DNA of 64,000 nucleotides from a bacterium. GTDB lineage: Bacteria; Gemmatimonadota; Glassbacteria; GWA2-58-10. The position numbers were made by a program, and so were the translations under genes. The first letter of the stretch is position 1. Every line of letters starts with the position of its first letter. Location of the stretch: contig JAJFUG010000057.1 of assembly GCA_021372515.1 (NCBI GenBank), forward strand, positions 1 through 64,000, written 5' to 3'. The notes beneath the pieces were generated by a model that saw only the letters and a list, made by a program, of their open reading frames with translations, was not told the DNA's origin and did not search any database. Below, piece after piece: positions 7,680 through 15,566 of this stretch.

Positions 7680-8477
7680 TTATCGGTTCGCTCGACTGCC
7701 GCGCCGATAGGATTCGAGATTGAATTCGATCACGCTGCTGCCGCGATTCAGGTCGAATAGCCGGTCGACTATCCGCTCGTCCGCAAATTGCGGCAGGTCT
7801 TTCTTCCTGCAGTTGGTCGTCATGATCGTGGGCCGGTAGTGCTCGTAGCGATGGTTGACGATCCGGTACAGAAGCACTCTTTCGGCGTTGGTGTCGAACT
7901 GCACGCCGATCTCGTCCAGCACCAACAGGTCGGCCTTCCAGAGCTTTTCAAGGGTCTGCCGCTCGGTCTCTCCCTGGCCGCGCCAGCCGTCCTTGATTCT
8001 CGACACCACCTCGATGAACTGATCGAAGATCACCGTGGCCTGATATCGCTCCATGATCTCGTGAGCAATGGCCGCGGCGAGGTGTCCCTTGCCAGTCCCG
8101 CAGGGGCCGAAGAAGAGCAGGCTCGTTCCGCGCCTCTGTTGTTCCGGCCAAGATTCAGCGTAGTCGCGGCAGAACTGGTATATCTTTTCCGCTCGAGGAC
8201 TGAGCCGTTCGAAGTTGTCGAACCGTGCATCGCGGAAGCATGGAGCTAACATCGCTTCGATTCGAGCCTGAAGCCTCTTCTGCTTTTCGCCTTGTTCTCT
8301 GGCTCTCAGAAATTCCGCTCGCTTCTCAGGCTCGCACACCGCGCAAGGAATCCGAGTGCCGTCGGGCATGAGATCATAAAGGCCGCAGCTGCACTCAGGC
8401 GCGTCAGACGAAAAGCTCTCGCGGGAGTTCCGAGGGGGCGTCATCGCCAGCACGTTGTTGATCGTTTCTCTGTCCAC
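7680..8477 (-). CDS. DnaC-like helicase-loader ATPase
   Basis: A 265-residue AAA+ protein of the DnaC/IstB type. An N-terminal zinc-binding part has C29, C31, C45 and C48. Walker A is GPCGTGKG (124-131), in which Lys is followed by Gly where most ATPases have Thr or Ser; DnaC proteins often deviate here. Walker B is LLVLDEIG (184-191) and sensor I TIMTTNC (217-223). It should load the host replicative helicase at the phage origin. The preceding initiator gene overlaps it by 74 bases, a classical initiator-loader pair. Confidence 0.88.
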   Translation of the reverse strand: MDRETINNVLAMTPPRNSRESFSSDAPECSCGLYDLMPDGTRIPCAVCEPEKRAEFLRAREQGEKQKRLQARIEAMLAPCFRDARFDNFERLSPRAEKIYQFCRDYAESWPEQQRRGTSLLFFGPCGTGKGHLAAAIAHEIMERYQATVIFDQFIEVVSRIKDGWRGQGETERQTLEKLWKADLLVLDEIGVQFDTNAERVLLYRIVNHRYEHYRPTIMTTNCRKKDLPQFADERIVDRLFDLNRGSSVIEFNLESYRRGSRANR

Positions 8478-9303
8478 CGTTGCCCTCGTTCAGGCGTTCA
8501 AGGTCTCGGTCAAGCCAGGTCAGCAGGTCGTTGCGTGGTTCTGGCGGCAGGTTCTGACCCTTCCCCTGCCGCCTCTTTTCAGCCAGAGCATGACGGCTGT
8601 TCCTCCAGCGCTCAAGGCAGCTTGTCAGATCGAGCCGCTCGTATTTCGGGTTGGCTCGTATCCGGGTGCTGAACCACGCTCGTTCTTCTTGTTCGTTGAC
8701 CGTCCAGTAGCGCACCGACCGGATCGCTTTCAGGTAAGCTTCCGTCAGTTCATCCCTGCCGTCGCTGCTGCCTGCGACCGGTGGCCTGGTAGTAGATGCT
8801 ACAGACTGCGAGATTAGATTAGGGGTTGTAGAAGTCTCTGTCTTTGAAGATGAAGAAGAAGATGAAGATGAAGATACAGGCGTTACATCAGCGTTACAGT
8901 CGCGTTTCAATCCCTCTTCCTCTGCCTCTTTACCTCTGTGCCTCCTGACTCTAATCCTTGTCTTTTCAAGCTCTTGGGCTTCTCGATACATCCGGCGATT
9001 TATCAGCGTTACCTCACCGTTACACTTCGTTACAGCGTCGGAATTTTCGACCTTTCTGCCGTTAAGCATTGCATCGCAGACCTTCTTGTCGATAATCTCC
9101 GAGATCACTTTCTTGGCCTCTCGGACAGTAACCCCGAGCATGTGGCCGTATCCATCCCAGGTGATCGACAGACGGCCTCGAGGTGATGCGTCCCACATGA
9201 AGCAAAGGATATCCGACCAGGCACCCTTTGCCGCCAGTGACAGCGCCCGGGTGTCCTTGAGGTAATCGCCAACGTAGAACTGGAATGCCGGTGCCTTGCC
9301 CAA
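8404..9303 (-). CDS. DUF1376-like replication initiation protein
   Basis: A 299-residue protein beginning APAFQFYVGDYLKDTRALSLAAKGAWSDILCFMWD, the winged-helix DUF1376 pattern found in phage replication initiators. Residues 140-155 contain ten consecutive serines, encoded by a TCT/TCA microsatellite, linking the DNA-binding domain to a C-terminal helicase-loader-binding region. The phage origin may lie inside this gene, as in lambda O, but I see no clear iterons. It directly precedes the DnaC-like gene. Confidence 0.75.
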   Translation of the reverse strand: MGKAPAFQFYVGDYLKDTRALSLAAKGAWSDILCFMWDASPRGRLSITWDGYGHMLGVTVREAKKVISEIIDKKVCDAMLNGRKVENSDAVTKCNGEVTLINRRMYREAQELEKTRIRVRRHRGKEAEEEGLKRDCNADVTPVSSSSSSSSSSKTETSTTPNLISQSVASTTRPPVAGSSDGRDELTEAYLKAIRSVRYWTVNEQEERAWFSTRIRANPKYERLDLTSCLERWRNSRHALAEKRRQGKGQNLPPEPRNDLLTWLDRDLERLNEGNGGQRNDQQRAGDDAPSELPRELFV

Positions 9304-9314
9304 GATGCCCTCGA

Positions 9315-9647
9315 CTACCTGGAATAGGTCTCTGCGTACTCGGCTTCCTTAGCCTCGATGAATTCCCGGATGGCCTCTTCCGTGATCACTCCACCCTCTG
9401 GCGACATCTGAGCAATGAACGCCCACTTGAAAACCTGATACCACCGCTCGGCTCGTTCTTCTCCCAGGTAGTCGGTCAGGATAGACAGCGCGCAGTCTGC
9501 CGGGCCGCTGCCCCCATATCCCCAATTCAGGCCGGTGGGGCTGTGCTTTACCACATGCCGGACAGTGTAGTGGTGCGGATCGCGAGTATCGTCTTCGCAT
9601 ATCACTGCGGGACCGTAACAATCTCGTAACAGTCTGTAGGATTTCAT
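9315..9647 (-). CDS. DUF6166-like protein
   Basis: A 110-residue protein with HYTVRHVVKHSPTGLNWGYGGSGPADCALSILTDYLG, the core of the DUF6166 family found in phages and plasmids. No function is established. The start at 9647 is chosen because it lies just before the conserved region; it overlaps the end of the previous gene frame by few bases only in the longer form. Confidence 0.7.
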   Translation of the reverse strand: MKSYRLLRDCYGPAVICEDDTRDPHHYTVRHVVKHSPTGLNWGYGGSGPADCALSILTDYLGEERAERWYQVFKWAFIAQMSPEGGVITEEAIREFIEAKEAEYAETYSR

Positions 9648-9654
9648 CGATTCC

Positions 9655-9960
9655 TCACGCCGCATCGTGCAGTTTGCGCATCTCGAAGAATCCCTTGTAC
9701 TCGGGGTATTCCTCGATCAGCAGCCGCACGTAACGGCTCGTATAGCTGTTGTTGATCTTGAACCCTTCGCCGTTCCTGGACTTCATGTAGACTTCCCAGC
9801 GGACGCGCTCCATGATGGCTTTCGCTCCGATCCGCCGGCCAGAGTCCAAGGCGCGCCGGGCAAACTCTCGGAACAGAGCGTAGACTCGAGGATTGCGAGA
9901 ATGAAATTCCTGAAACCGTTCCTCGATGGTCTTCGGGAAAAGCGACTTCTGTTTCTCCAT
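9655..9960 (-). CDS. conserved phage protein, unknown (101 residues)
   Basis: The protein has FQEFHSRNPRVYALFREFARRALDSGRRIGAKAIMERVRWEV and FKINNSYTSRYVRLLIEEYPEYKGFFEMRKLH. The pattern is widely conserved in phages and integrative elements and looks like an all-helical DNA-associated protein. The function is unknown. It follows a 112-bp gap that contains a perfect hairpin (9993-10009). Confidence 0.75.
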   Translation of the reverse strand: MEKQKSLFPKTIEERFQEFHSRNPRVYALFREFARRALDSGRRIGAKAIMERVRWEVYMKSRNGEGFKINNSYTSRYVRLLIEEYPEYKGFFEMRKLHDAA

Positions 9961-9992
9961 GGTGACCTCGATTTCAAGGGGGCCAGGCTCCG

Positions 9993-10009
9993 GGCCGGAT
10001 TGTCCGGCC
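9993..10009. other. perfect 7-bp hairpin in an early intergenic gap
   Basis: GGCCGGA and TCCGGCC are separated by TTG. It lies in the 112-bp gap between two early genes, with no T run on either side, so it is more likely an mRNA-processing or stability element than a terminator. Confidence 0.4.
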
Positions 10010-10072
10010 GTTGTAGCTGAAAGGACTATCCCCCAGTGCTCACGCGCGAAGCCCGCCGGAACCTGGCTGTTT

Positions 10073-10747
10073 TCATTCCTCCGCCGCTACTTCTACCGTC
10101 TCAGTAAACGGCGCGGGAATCCCGACCTTCTCACAGAATGCCGCAGTCGGTTCGCCATACGCCTTGATGTAGAATTTCAGGGCGACCTCACTGTCTCCAC
10201 TGGCGAGTTTCAGGTATTCGTCGAACCTATTGATGTCTCTTTCCAGGTTCCAGATGCGCCCGCTCGCGGCTTCCCTGTCCTCCACCATCCACTCGATAGC
10301 CCGTTCCCGTGCTGCATGCTGCTCGTCGAACTCCTTCTTGTCCTTTTCCCACTGCCGGATAGCTGCCTCAGAGGCTTCGATGGCTTGCTTGTGCTCGGCC
10401 GCTTCGTCTCTGGTCAGGATGCTTCTGATCTCCATCCGAACCTCAGAAGCCGGATCACCAATGACCCGAGTGTAAGAAGGCCCGCTGAGGTACCCCAAGT
10501 CTCTGCGCTTGGATTTGTTGATAAGCTCGACGACAGCCATCGCCTCATCCTTGTCCACGAATGTCTCTCCACAGACTTCGTAGAACGTGTGCTTAGGGTC
10601 CACCCGATACTTATCCGGCCTCGGGCCGGGATCGATGGGGCGCAACGGCGCTCCTGCCTCAGCGCAGGCGAGATCGCAGTAGTATTGAAACTGCTCATCC
10701 GTCAGGTCGTGCTTCTCCTGGTCGGTCAGTTCATCATAGGGTCTCAT
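10073..10747 (-). CDS. phage protein, unknown, coiled-coil
   Basis: A 224-residue acidic protein. Residues 120-185 (EAAEHKQAIEASEAAIRQWE onwards) are strongly helical with heptad spacing. I recognise no family. It lies directly downstream of the Gp157-like gene in the early operon, separated by 65 bp that can form a GGACGGC/GCTGTCC hairpin. Confidence 0.6.
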   Translation of the reverse strand: MRPYDELTDQEKHDLTDEQFQYYCDLACAEAGAPLRPIDPGPRPDKYRVDPKHTFYEVCGETFVDKDEAMAVVELINKSKRRDLGYLSGPSYTRVIGDPASEVRMEIRSILTRDEAAEHKQAIEASEAAIRQWEKDKKEFDEQHAARERAIEWMVEDREAASGRIWNLERDINRFDEYLKLASGDSEVALKFYIKAYGEPTAAFCEKVGIPAPFTETVEVAAEE

Positions 10748-10812
10748 GACGATTCCTTATCTTTGACTTTTCAGAGGATGGGACGGACAGCTTTCGCCGC
10801 CGTCCCCCGCAT

Positions 10813-11511
10813 TCAACTGAACCGCACTTTCTGGTTGACCTTCACGGCCACACCCGGGACTTTATCACTGGTCTTGATCCGCGTGTCCGGGTCTTCCTTG
10901 CCTTCCTTGTCGATGTCCTTCTTAGCCTGGACCTTGTCCACCTCGCGGTCGAAAGCGATGTGGTTCTCGGTCAGGAGAAGGACCACCTTGCCCCTGAACT
11001 CCGCGCCGCGCTCGTCGGATTCCGGCATCTTCACCGTCACCTGACGGATGTACTCTGGCGGGACGCGCCCAGGCTCCACGACCTCGGTCGACTTGCTCTC
11101 GCTGATGCGCGCCTTGTTCAGCCCGTCGCTCAGTTCCCTCACGTCCATCATGCGCATGGCCTGAAGCACGTAGTTCTCGAAGAACTCGTTGCTGCGTTCC
11201 AGGCGCTTGCGCCGGGCGGACAGTCCCTTGCCGATCTCGGTGATGCGGTCTTCCTCGCCCTTGATGGCCGCTATCTCCAGCGAGCGTTGGAGGCACAGGC
11301 GGGCGATGTTCAGAATCTTGGCGTCCGCCACGTCGATGATCTTGTCCAGTTCGTCCTTGATCTGGCCGAGAAGAGCTTCCTGCTCTTCGGAGATCACGCC
11401 TTCGGCTTCCTCGACGTCCTCGAGGATGGCATAGTGCTGGTTGGCGAGATTGGTGTAGGCATCCGTCAACTCGTAGAGTTTCGGCGCCGTGGCTTGGTTG
11501 GTCATGGTCAT
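10813..11511 (-). CDS. Gp157-like phage protein
   Basis: A 232-residue protein with the Siphovirus Gp157 layout: KLYELTDAYTNLANQHYAILEDVEEAEG, a long coiled coil (DADAKILNIARL to EDRITEIGKGLSARRKRLERS), LQAMRMMDVREL, and a C-terminal beta part with PPEYIRQVTVK and VPGVAVKVNQKVRFS. Gp157 proteins occur beside recombination genes in many phages, and one has been tied to phage resistance in streptococci. It overlaps the upstream gene by four bases. Confidence 0.75.
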   Translation of the reverse strand: MTMTNQATAPKLYELTDAYTNLANQHYAILEDVEEAEGVISEEQEALLGQIKDELDKIIDVADAKILNIARLCLQRSLEIAAIKGEEDRITEIGKGLSARRKRLERSNEFFENYVLQAMRMMDVRELSDGLNKARISESKSTEVVEPGRVPPEYIRQVTVKMPESDERGAEFRGKVVLLLTENHIAFDREVDKVQAKKDIDKEGKEDPDTRIKTSDKVPGVAVKVNQKVRFS

Positions 11512-12413
11512 TTCCTCACTGTCTTCTCAGGCAGGGTTGCCTTGAAGTTGTTGGCAAATTCGAAGAATTCTTTCTGAAGATATTCAGGCAGAGACTTGAT
11601 CGAAGCTCCGTATTGCGCCTTCCACTCGTTAACTTCCTCGACCGATCTGCATTCCTGGAGGCTGCTTTTCAGATCGTTGCAGCGGATATCCGCGGCGTCT
11701 CCCTGACTGTTCTCATTGACGACCTCGGCGGGGACTTCCTGGGGCCGCTCTCTCCGCCCGACCGTCGAGCGGTCCATGTCCTCGATATCCTGGGTGAACC
11801 GGTGGTGCAGCCGGGTAGCCGAGATCACCGCGGCCACGTAGGCCCTCTTGCGTGCCATCTTCAGGATGGTGTTGTCCAGTTCCCAGGCCGGCAGGGTGAT
11901 CGGGACTTCCCAGGCGATATAGGTCTTGCCCTTTTTGGAGGTTTTCTCCACCCGCTGACCGGTGCGCTTCTGTTCCTCGGTCGCTTCCCAATCGACCACG
12001 GTGTCGACCTTGTTGAGCGTCTTGCGGTACTTTGACTCGGCGGAGTTGCAGGAGCCGATGCCCGACCCCATGAACTCGCCGTTGCGGTTCTGGAGAGCAC
12101 ACTTGACCACGTAGCGGATAAAGCCATCGGTCGTGGTCTCGGAGAGGATTTCGAAATCCGGGTAAATCCCGAACAGTCGGCAGAGCTTGTCGGCTCCGGG
12201 CTGAAGGAGAGTCGGCTTATCGCCGCACCCGGGGATCACTCCGAAATCGCCGTCCGCCTCTCCCTCTTTCGAGGCGACGAGGCAGCGTTCGACGAACTTG
12301 TTCATCTCCGCGATCTGCGTCTCGATCTGCTCGACGCTGCAGGCGAAGACCGGTTGAGCCTGAAGCTCTGTCGCTTCGGGCTGTTTCATCACTGCGGTTT
12401 TACTTGACATCAT
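11508..12413 (-). CDS. possible single-strand-annealing protein (unproven)
   Basis: A 301-residue conserved phage protein. Key stretches are GVIPGCGDKPTLLQPGADKLCRLFGI, FMGSGIGSCNSAESKYR and the ERF/Rad52-like helix NTILKMARKRAYVAAVI followed by FTQDIEDM. The last motif, together with its place next to Gp157 and before the replication genes, suggests a recombination or annealing function. No enzymatic motif proves this. ATG 12413 follows GGGAGA; the next codon is also ATG. Confidence 0.55.
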   Translation of the reverse strand: MMSSKTAVMKQPEATELQAQPVFACSVEQIETQIAEMNKFVERCLVASKEGEADGDFGVIPGCGDKPTLLQPGADKLCRLFGIYPDFEILSETTTDGFIRYVVKCALQNRNGEFMGSGIGSCNSAESKYRKTLNKVDTVVDWEATEEQKRTGQRVEKTSKKGKTYIAWEVPITLPAWELDNTILKMARKRAYVAAVISATRLHHRFTQDIEDMDRSTVGRRERPQEVPAEVVNENSQGDAADIRCNDLKSSLQECRSVEEVNEWKAQYGASIKSLPEYLQKEFFEFANNFKATLPEKTVRK

Positions 12414-12452
12414 GCGCGTCTCCCTCTATTGTAGAAATGGATGTTGGAATCT

Positions 12453-12485
12453 GGCCCGGACCCAGGGGTGCCACCCTGCCGGGCC
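12453..12485. other. strong hairpin between small early genes
   Basis: GGCCCGG (12453-12459) pairs with CCGGGCC (12479-12485), with an inner CAGGG/CCCTG stem. On the plus strand it is followed by TTCTTT, so it could terminate plus-strand transcription; on the minus strand it lies in the leader of the 301-residue gene. Confidence 0.5.
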
Positions 12486-12489
12486 TTCT

Positions 12490-12621
12490 TTATGCTGCCG
12501 TGTCCTGCTCTACTTCCTGTTCCTGCTCCTGCTGCCGCTTCTTCAGGCCGTCTTTGATGCCTTCCTCGACAGCCTTTTCCGTCAGCGCCAGGACTTGATT
12601 GCAGTACTCCAGATAGTCCAT
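12490..12621 (-). CDS. small early protein, 43 residues
   Basis: ATG at 12621 preceded by GGGGAG, stop TAA at 12490-12492. The product starts MDYLEYCNQVLALTEKAVEE and ends in a Gln/Glu-rich tail, all helical. Reading frame, ribosome site and position within the operon support it as real; no family is recognised. Confidence 0.55.
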   Translation of the reverse strand: MDYLEYCNQVLALTEKAVEEGIKDGLKKRQQEQEQEVEQDTAA

Positions 12622-12640
12622 AGCTCCCCTCGCTCTCCTT

Positions 12641-12796
12641 TCAGTTCAGGCTCACGACCGGCCGAAGGTTGTACGGCATGATCGGCCCTGGGAAATCGAG
12701 CAGATAACCGCCGAAGAAATGAATCATCAGCTGATGGCAGTTGTAGTCCGGGATGAACAGCGGTTGACACTTGCCCCTCTTGATCAGGCAAAGCAC
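12641..12796 (-). CDS. small early protein, 51 residues, GTG start
   Basis: A perfect AAGGAGGTG lies 5 bases before GTG 12796, inside the end of the CII-like gene, whose stop it overlaps. The product includes CLIKRGKCQPLFIPDYNCHQ and FFGGYLLDFPGPIMPYN, a compact three-cysteine protein. A longer upstream reading of the frame lacks a ribosome site. No family is recognised. The overlap indicates coupling to the regulator. Confidence 0.6.
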   Translation of the reverse strand: MLCLIKRGKCQPLFIPDYNCHQLMIHFFGGYLLDFPGPIMPYNLRPVVSLN

Positions 12797-13248
12797 AGTT
12801 GCACCTCCTTGCCCCCGGCCACAGCCTCGCATGCCGCCATGACATCGAATCCGGCGGCGATGGCTTCCTCCCACTCCCGGCGAAGCGCCGCGGCTTCCCA
12901 GGGCGAGATTTGCCCGTCCCTGAGTGCGTCCATGAGCACGGCCCCGGCCTCGCCAGTCTCGCGGGCATGATTCGCGGCGGCGTCGTAGACGTTCGACACT
13001 CGCCCGGCGCGCGGAGGGACTACCAGCACCCCCTTCGGCACCAGGGCTTGGAGCACCCGGACATCACCAGTGGCGCGGTAGAGCAGTTCGGCGCGATGCG
13101 CAGGGAAATCCTGGCCTTCGATGTACTTGTACAGTGTCCAGAAGCTGAGGCCCATCGCCCGAGCGATTTCCTTCACGTCGCGCCCGGTCATGACCTGGAC
13201 GACCATCTCATTGAGCCGCTTCTGGAAGTCGTCCTTCAGCTTATCCAA
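12784..13248 (-). CDS. CII-like phage regulatory protein
   Basis: A 154-residue protein with an N-terminal helix-turn-helix (VKEIARAMGLSFWTLYKYIEGQDFPAHRAELLYRATGDVRVLQALV), the pattern of the phage CII regulator family (residues 25-70), then a C-terminal helical part. Such proteins often activate the establishment or replication promoters. Start 13248 follows AGGAGG. It is the second gene of the early operon, behind the ribbon-helix-helix protein. Confidence 0.75.
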   Translation of the reverse strand: MDKLKDDFQKRLNEMVVQVMTGRDVKEIARAMGLSFWTLYKYIEGQDFPAHRAELLYRATGDVRVLQALVPKGVLVVPPRAGRVSNVYDAAANHARETGEAGAVLMDALRDGQISPWEAAALRREWEEAIAAGFDVMAACEAVAGGKEVQLCFA

Positions 13249-13305
13249 AGTCAGCCTCCTATTTGGATTGCGTAATGATTGACAATCCCTGATAATGGGG
13301 TAGAA

Positions 13306-13503
13306 TTAAGAAGCTACAGCGATTTGCTCGTCGGTGACGCCGTACTTTCGGCAGACCCAATCGATGCCTTCACGGATGTAAGGAGCCATCTCGTTGTCCT
13401 GTCCGTTCGCTTTCTCGCGGGCCAGGTTTTCGAGCCTCTTCTTTAGTCCGTAGGGAATCGTGGTCGTGATCGGAACCAGGGTGTTTGCAAGCTCTTGGTT
13501 CAT
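13306..13503 (-). CDS. ribbon-helix-helix DNA-binding protein (Cro-like position)
   Basis: A 65-residue protein: ITTTIPYGLKKRLENLARE forms the beta strand and first helix, MAPYIREGIDWVCRKYG the second. The upstream in-frame codons overlap the -35 and -10 boxes of the early promoter (13547-13575), so translation must begin at the internal ATG 13503, which has GAGGG eight bases upstream. As the first gene of the early operon, facing the repressor, it occupies the position of Cro. Confidence 0.7.
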   Translation of the reverse strand: MNQELANTLVPITTTIPYGLKKRLENLAREKANGQDNEMAPYIREGIDWVCRKYGVTDEQIAVAS

Positions 13504-13546
13504 TTTTTCGGCCCTCGTGGTTAAGTATGTATGTGCGTCTGAGTCT

Positions 13547-13575
13547 ATGTTAATAGCCGTTCGGCTAATTGTCAA
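13547..13575 (-). promoter_or_regulatory. early (PR-like) promoter with operator in the spacer
   Basis: On the minus strand TTGACA (13575-13570), a 17-bp spacer and TAACAT (13552-13547) form a good sigma-70 promoter for the early operon. The spacer holds a perfect palindrome TAGCCG-TT-CGGCTA (13554-13567), a natural site for the plus-strand repressor encoded 27 bp away. Confidence 0.75.
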
Positions 13576-13593
13576 GCCCATTGGTGTGATTTT

Positions 13594-14322
13594 ATGGCAG
13601 AAGTTGAAAAAAGAATCCGATCAGTTGTCGGGGAACTGAATCTGAGAAGCGAAAAAGCTCTCGCTCGAAAGGCGGGTGTTCACCATACGACGTTGTCCAA
13701 TTTCTTGTATAAGGGAACCGGGCACGTCGATACACGAAATAAGATTCAGGAAGCAATAAAACCGATAAATCTCGAATGGGTATTATCAGGAGAAGGCGAT
13801 AAATATCTTGACAAGCCAACCGAGATAGCTGTAGAATCAAGCGAAAATCGTGGCGATGAACAGCAGCTTGAAGAAATCGTGCGTCGTGTAATCCGTCAGG
13901 AGATTCGCTACTTCCTTGAAGGCAAGGTCAAGCTGGCCGACAAGGATCACCTGAACAATCTCCTGGACCAAGCCATTGCACGAGAGCAGGAGCTTGAGCG
14001 CGAGCTCGAGCTTGAAAGGCGCCGCCGCATCCCTGACCTCGACCGTTACCGCAGAAACAAGGAGACCATCCAAGCGCTGAAGGAGAACCACCCGGAGTAT
14101 TACATCTCCGAGGATGACGAGGAAGACTTCTGCATCAACCACCTCGGATTCTACGGTGGCGTACTCTCGACCAATGTGATGGGTGAGATCGAGCGGTTGA
14201 GAGAGAGAAGGCGGCTGGTTGACAATGTGAAGGACTTGTTCGGGCAACAGCCGGAGTTGGCGAAGAAACTGCTGGTATTATTAGAACAGACGGAAGGATT
14301 GGATCGCCTGAAGTATCTTTGA
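13594..14322 (+). CDS. phage repressor with HTH but no self-cleavage domain
   Basis: A 242-residue protein. Residues 1-70 form a helix-turn-helix (EKALARKAGVHHTTLSNFLY, then INLEWVLSGEGDKYL), the standard phage-repressor N-terminus. The rest is a charged coiled coil (EIVRRVIRQEIRYFLEGKV, REQELERELELERRRR) and a helical C-terminus. There is no S24 (LexA-like) Ser/Lys protease domain. Repressors of this design are removed by an ImmA-type protease, and one is encoded 2.4 kb downstream (16685-17452). It is divergent from the early operon and shares the 90-bp control region. Confidence 0.75.
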   Translation: MAEVEKRIRSVVGELNLRSEKALARKAGVHHTTLSNFLYKGTGHVDTRNKIQEAIKPINLEWVLSGEGDKYLDKPTEIAVESSENRGDEQQLEEIVRRVIRQEIRYFLEGKVKLADKDHLNNLLDQAIAREQELERELELERRRRIPDLDRYRRNKETIQALKENHPEYYISEDDEEDFCINHLGFYGGVLSTNVMGEIERLRERRRLVDNVKDLFGQQPELAKKLLVLLEQTEGLDRLKYL

Positions 14323-14378
14323 TAACACCTGCTTTTTATCTCTGCACGCTGACCTGCATCATATTTTCTGGAGGCCCC

Positions 14379-14768
14379 ATGCGTTATGCTGTTGCGGTCT
14401 TCGCTCTCGCCCTTCTCTGTGGATGTGTCTCGGCTCAGGTGACAATGCTCGGGGGAAATCAGAAGCTTGCTGCTATCGCTCCTGAGCAAGTACAGGTTTT
14501 TATGAGCCCCAATGACATTTCTGTACCATACGACAAGGTTGCGGTCATTCATGCCCAGGGAGGATCAGGTTTCACTACAGAACAGGGTATGATCAAGAAA
14601 GCGCAGAAGGAAGCTGCAAAGATCGGGGCTAACGGCATTATCGTAGAAACTATTAAAGAGCCATCTTCTGGAGCGAAAGTCGCAGGAGCAATTTTTGGAA
14701 TCCAACCAGAACGCCGTGGTCAGATTACGGCGATAAGGCTTAAAGAGAAGCCGGCCGATCCTAAATAA
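14379..14768 (+). CDS. prophage lipoprotein or secreted protein
   Basis: A 129-residue protein with a signal peptide RYAVAVFALALLCGCVSAQ; LCGC is a near-lipobox, and VSA-Q an alternative type I site. The mature part (SPNDISVPYDKVAVIHAQGGS, KAQKEAAKIGANGIIVETIKE) resembles small envelope lipoproteins of the DUF4156 style. ATG 14379 follows GGAGG. On the plus strand behind the repressor it is probably expressed in the lysogen and could alter the cell surface, for example to exclude related phages. Confidence 0.6.
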   Translation: MRYAVAVFALALLCGCVSAQVTMLGGNQKLAAIAPEQVQVFMSPNDISVPYDKVAVIHAQGGSGFTTEQGMIKKAQKEAAKIGANGIIVETIKEPSSGAKVAGAIFGIQPERRGQITAIRLKEKPADPK

Positions 14769-14799
14769 TCATTCTTCCCAGGCAGGATTAATCGGAATA

Positions 14800-14820
14800 G
14801 GCGATTTCCCGGAAATCGCC
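14800..14820. other. perfect 9-bp hairpin before the TerB-BRCT gene
   Basis: GGCGATTTC and GAAATCGCC are separated by three bases (CCG) and end 16 bases before the start codon at 14837. It could be an operator, a weak attenuator or the end of the preceding message. Confidence 0.45.
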
Positions 14821-14836
14821 AGGATGGGTTCTCGAT

Positions 14837-15535
14837 ATGGGAATCAAAGAGTTCTTCTCAGCCAAACCTCCCAAGAAGCAGCCAAAGCCACCCATTCCAC
14901 TTGATGATCAAAACCAGCCACCCGCTCAGATTAATGCGGCTCGCGTAGGCGACCGCACTGCCGATGAACTGCTCGGTATTTGTAAGGGGCTCATGGCCGA
15001 CGGCGTAATCAATCAGCAGGAAGCTCTTTATCTAAAGACGTGGCTGACTTCCAATCGAGAGTATACTGATAGCTGGGTTGTCCGGCGCATTGATAGCCGA
15101 GTCTCACAAATGCTTGAAGACGGGAAGCTCGATTCATCAGAAAGCAAAGAGCTTTTCAGGCTGCTTGGGCAGATTACCGGAGAACAGAGCATCACCGAAT
15201 CTGTAGCCAGCTTCACAACCTCTCTCCCGATAGACAACCCTCCCCCAATGATCGAGTATCCTGGGAAAATCTTTTGCCTCACCGGCAATTTCGCCTATGC
15301 CACTCGGCCGTTCTGCGAACAGGAAATCCTCGACAGGGGAGGCGAGACGAAAAACACGATCAGCAAGAAGGTCAATTATCTCGTGGTGGGTTGCATCGGT
15401 AGCCGAGACTGGATTCACTCGACGTACGGCAGGAAGATCGAGAAAGTCATCCAGCTTAAAGAAAGCGGTTGTAGGATTGCGGTCGTATGTGAAGATTACT
15501 GGGTTGACTCTCTGACTGATTATTTACCTAAATAA
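14837..15535 (+). CDS. TerB-like plus BRCT domain protein
   Basis: A 232-residue protein. Residues 35-115 are helical and TerB-like (DELLGICKGLMADGVINQQEALYLKTWL, MLEDGKLDSSESKELFRLLGQI). Residues 140-228 form a BRCT domain (KIFCLTGNF, ILDRGGETKNTISKKVNYLVVG, WVDSL) of the DNA-ligase type. BRCT domains bind DNA ends or phosphopeptides. This arrangement recurs in mobile elements and could sense DNA ends. It belongs to the plus-strand cargo block. Confidence 0.75.
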   Translation: MGIKEFFSAKPPKKQPKPPIPLDDQNQPPAQINAARVGDRTADELLGICKGLMADGVINQQEALYLKTWLTSNREYTDSWVVRRIDSRVSQMLEDGKLDSSESKELFRLLGQITGEQSITESVASFTTSLPIDNPPPMIEYPGKIFCLTGNFAYATRPFCEQEILDRGGETKNTISKKVNYLVVGCIGSRDWIHSTYGRKIEKVIQLKESGCRIAVVCEDYWVDSLTDYLPK

Positions 15536-15566
15536 GCAACGGCGGCATTAAAAAAGGAATCCGAAA

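Noticed and set aside
13306-13503. Antitoxin of a toxin-antitoxin pair
   Set aside because: Ribbon-helix-helix fold would fit, but the next gene is a CII-like regulator and no toxin-like gene is adjacent.
13306-13581. Longer start for the ribbon-helix-helix gene at 13581
   Set aside because: It would lie upstream of the promoter -35 box; ATG 13503 with GAGGG is the only start inside the transcript.
13594-14322. Self-cleaving LexA/CI-type repressor
   Set aside because: No S24 Ser/Lys protease motif or Ala-Gly cleavage site region is visible in the C-terminal part.
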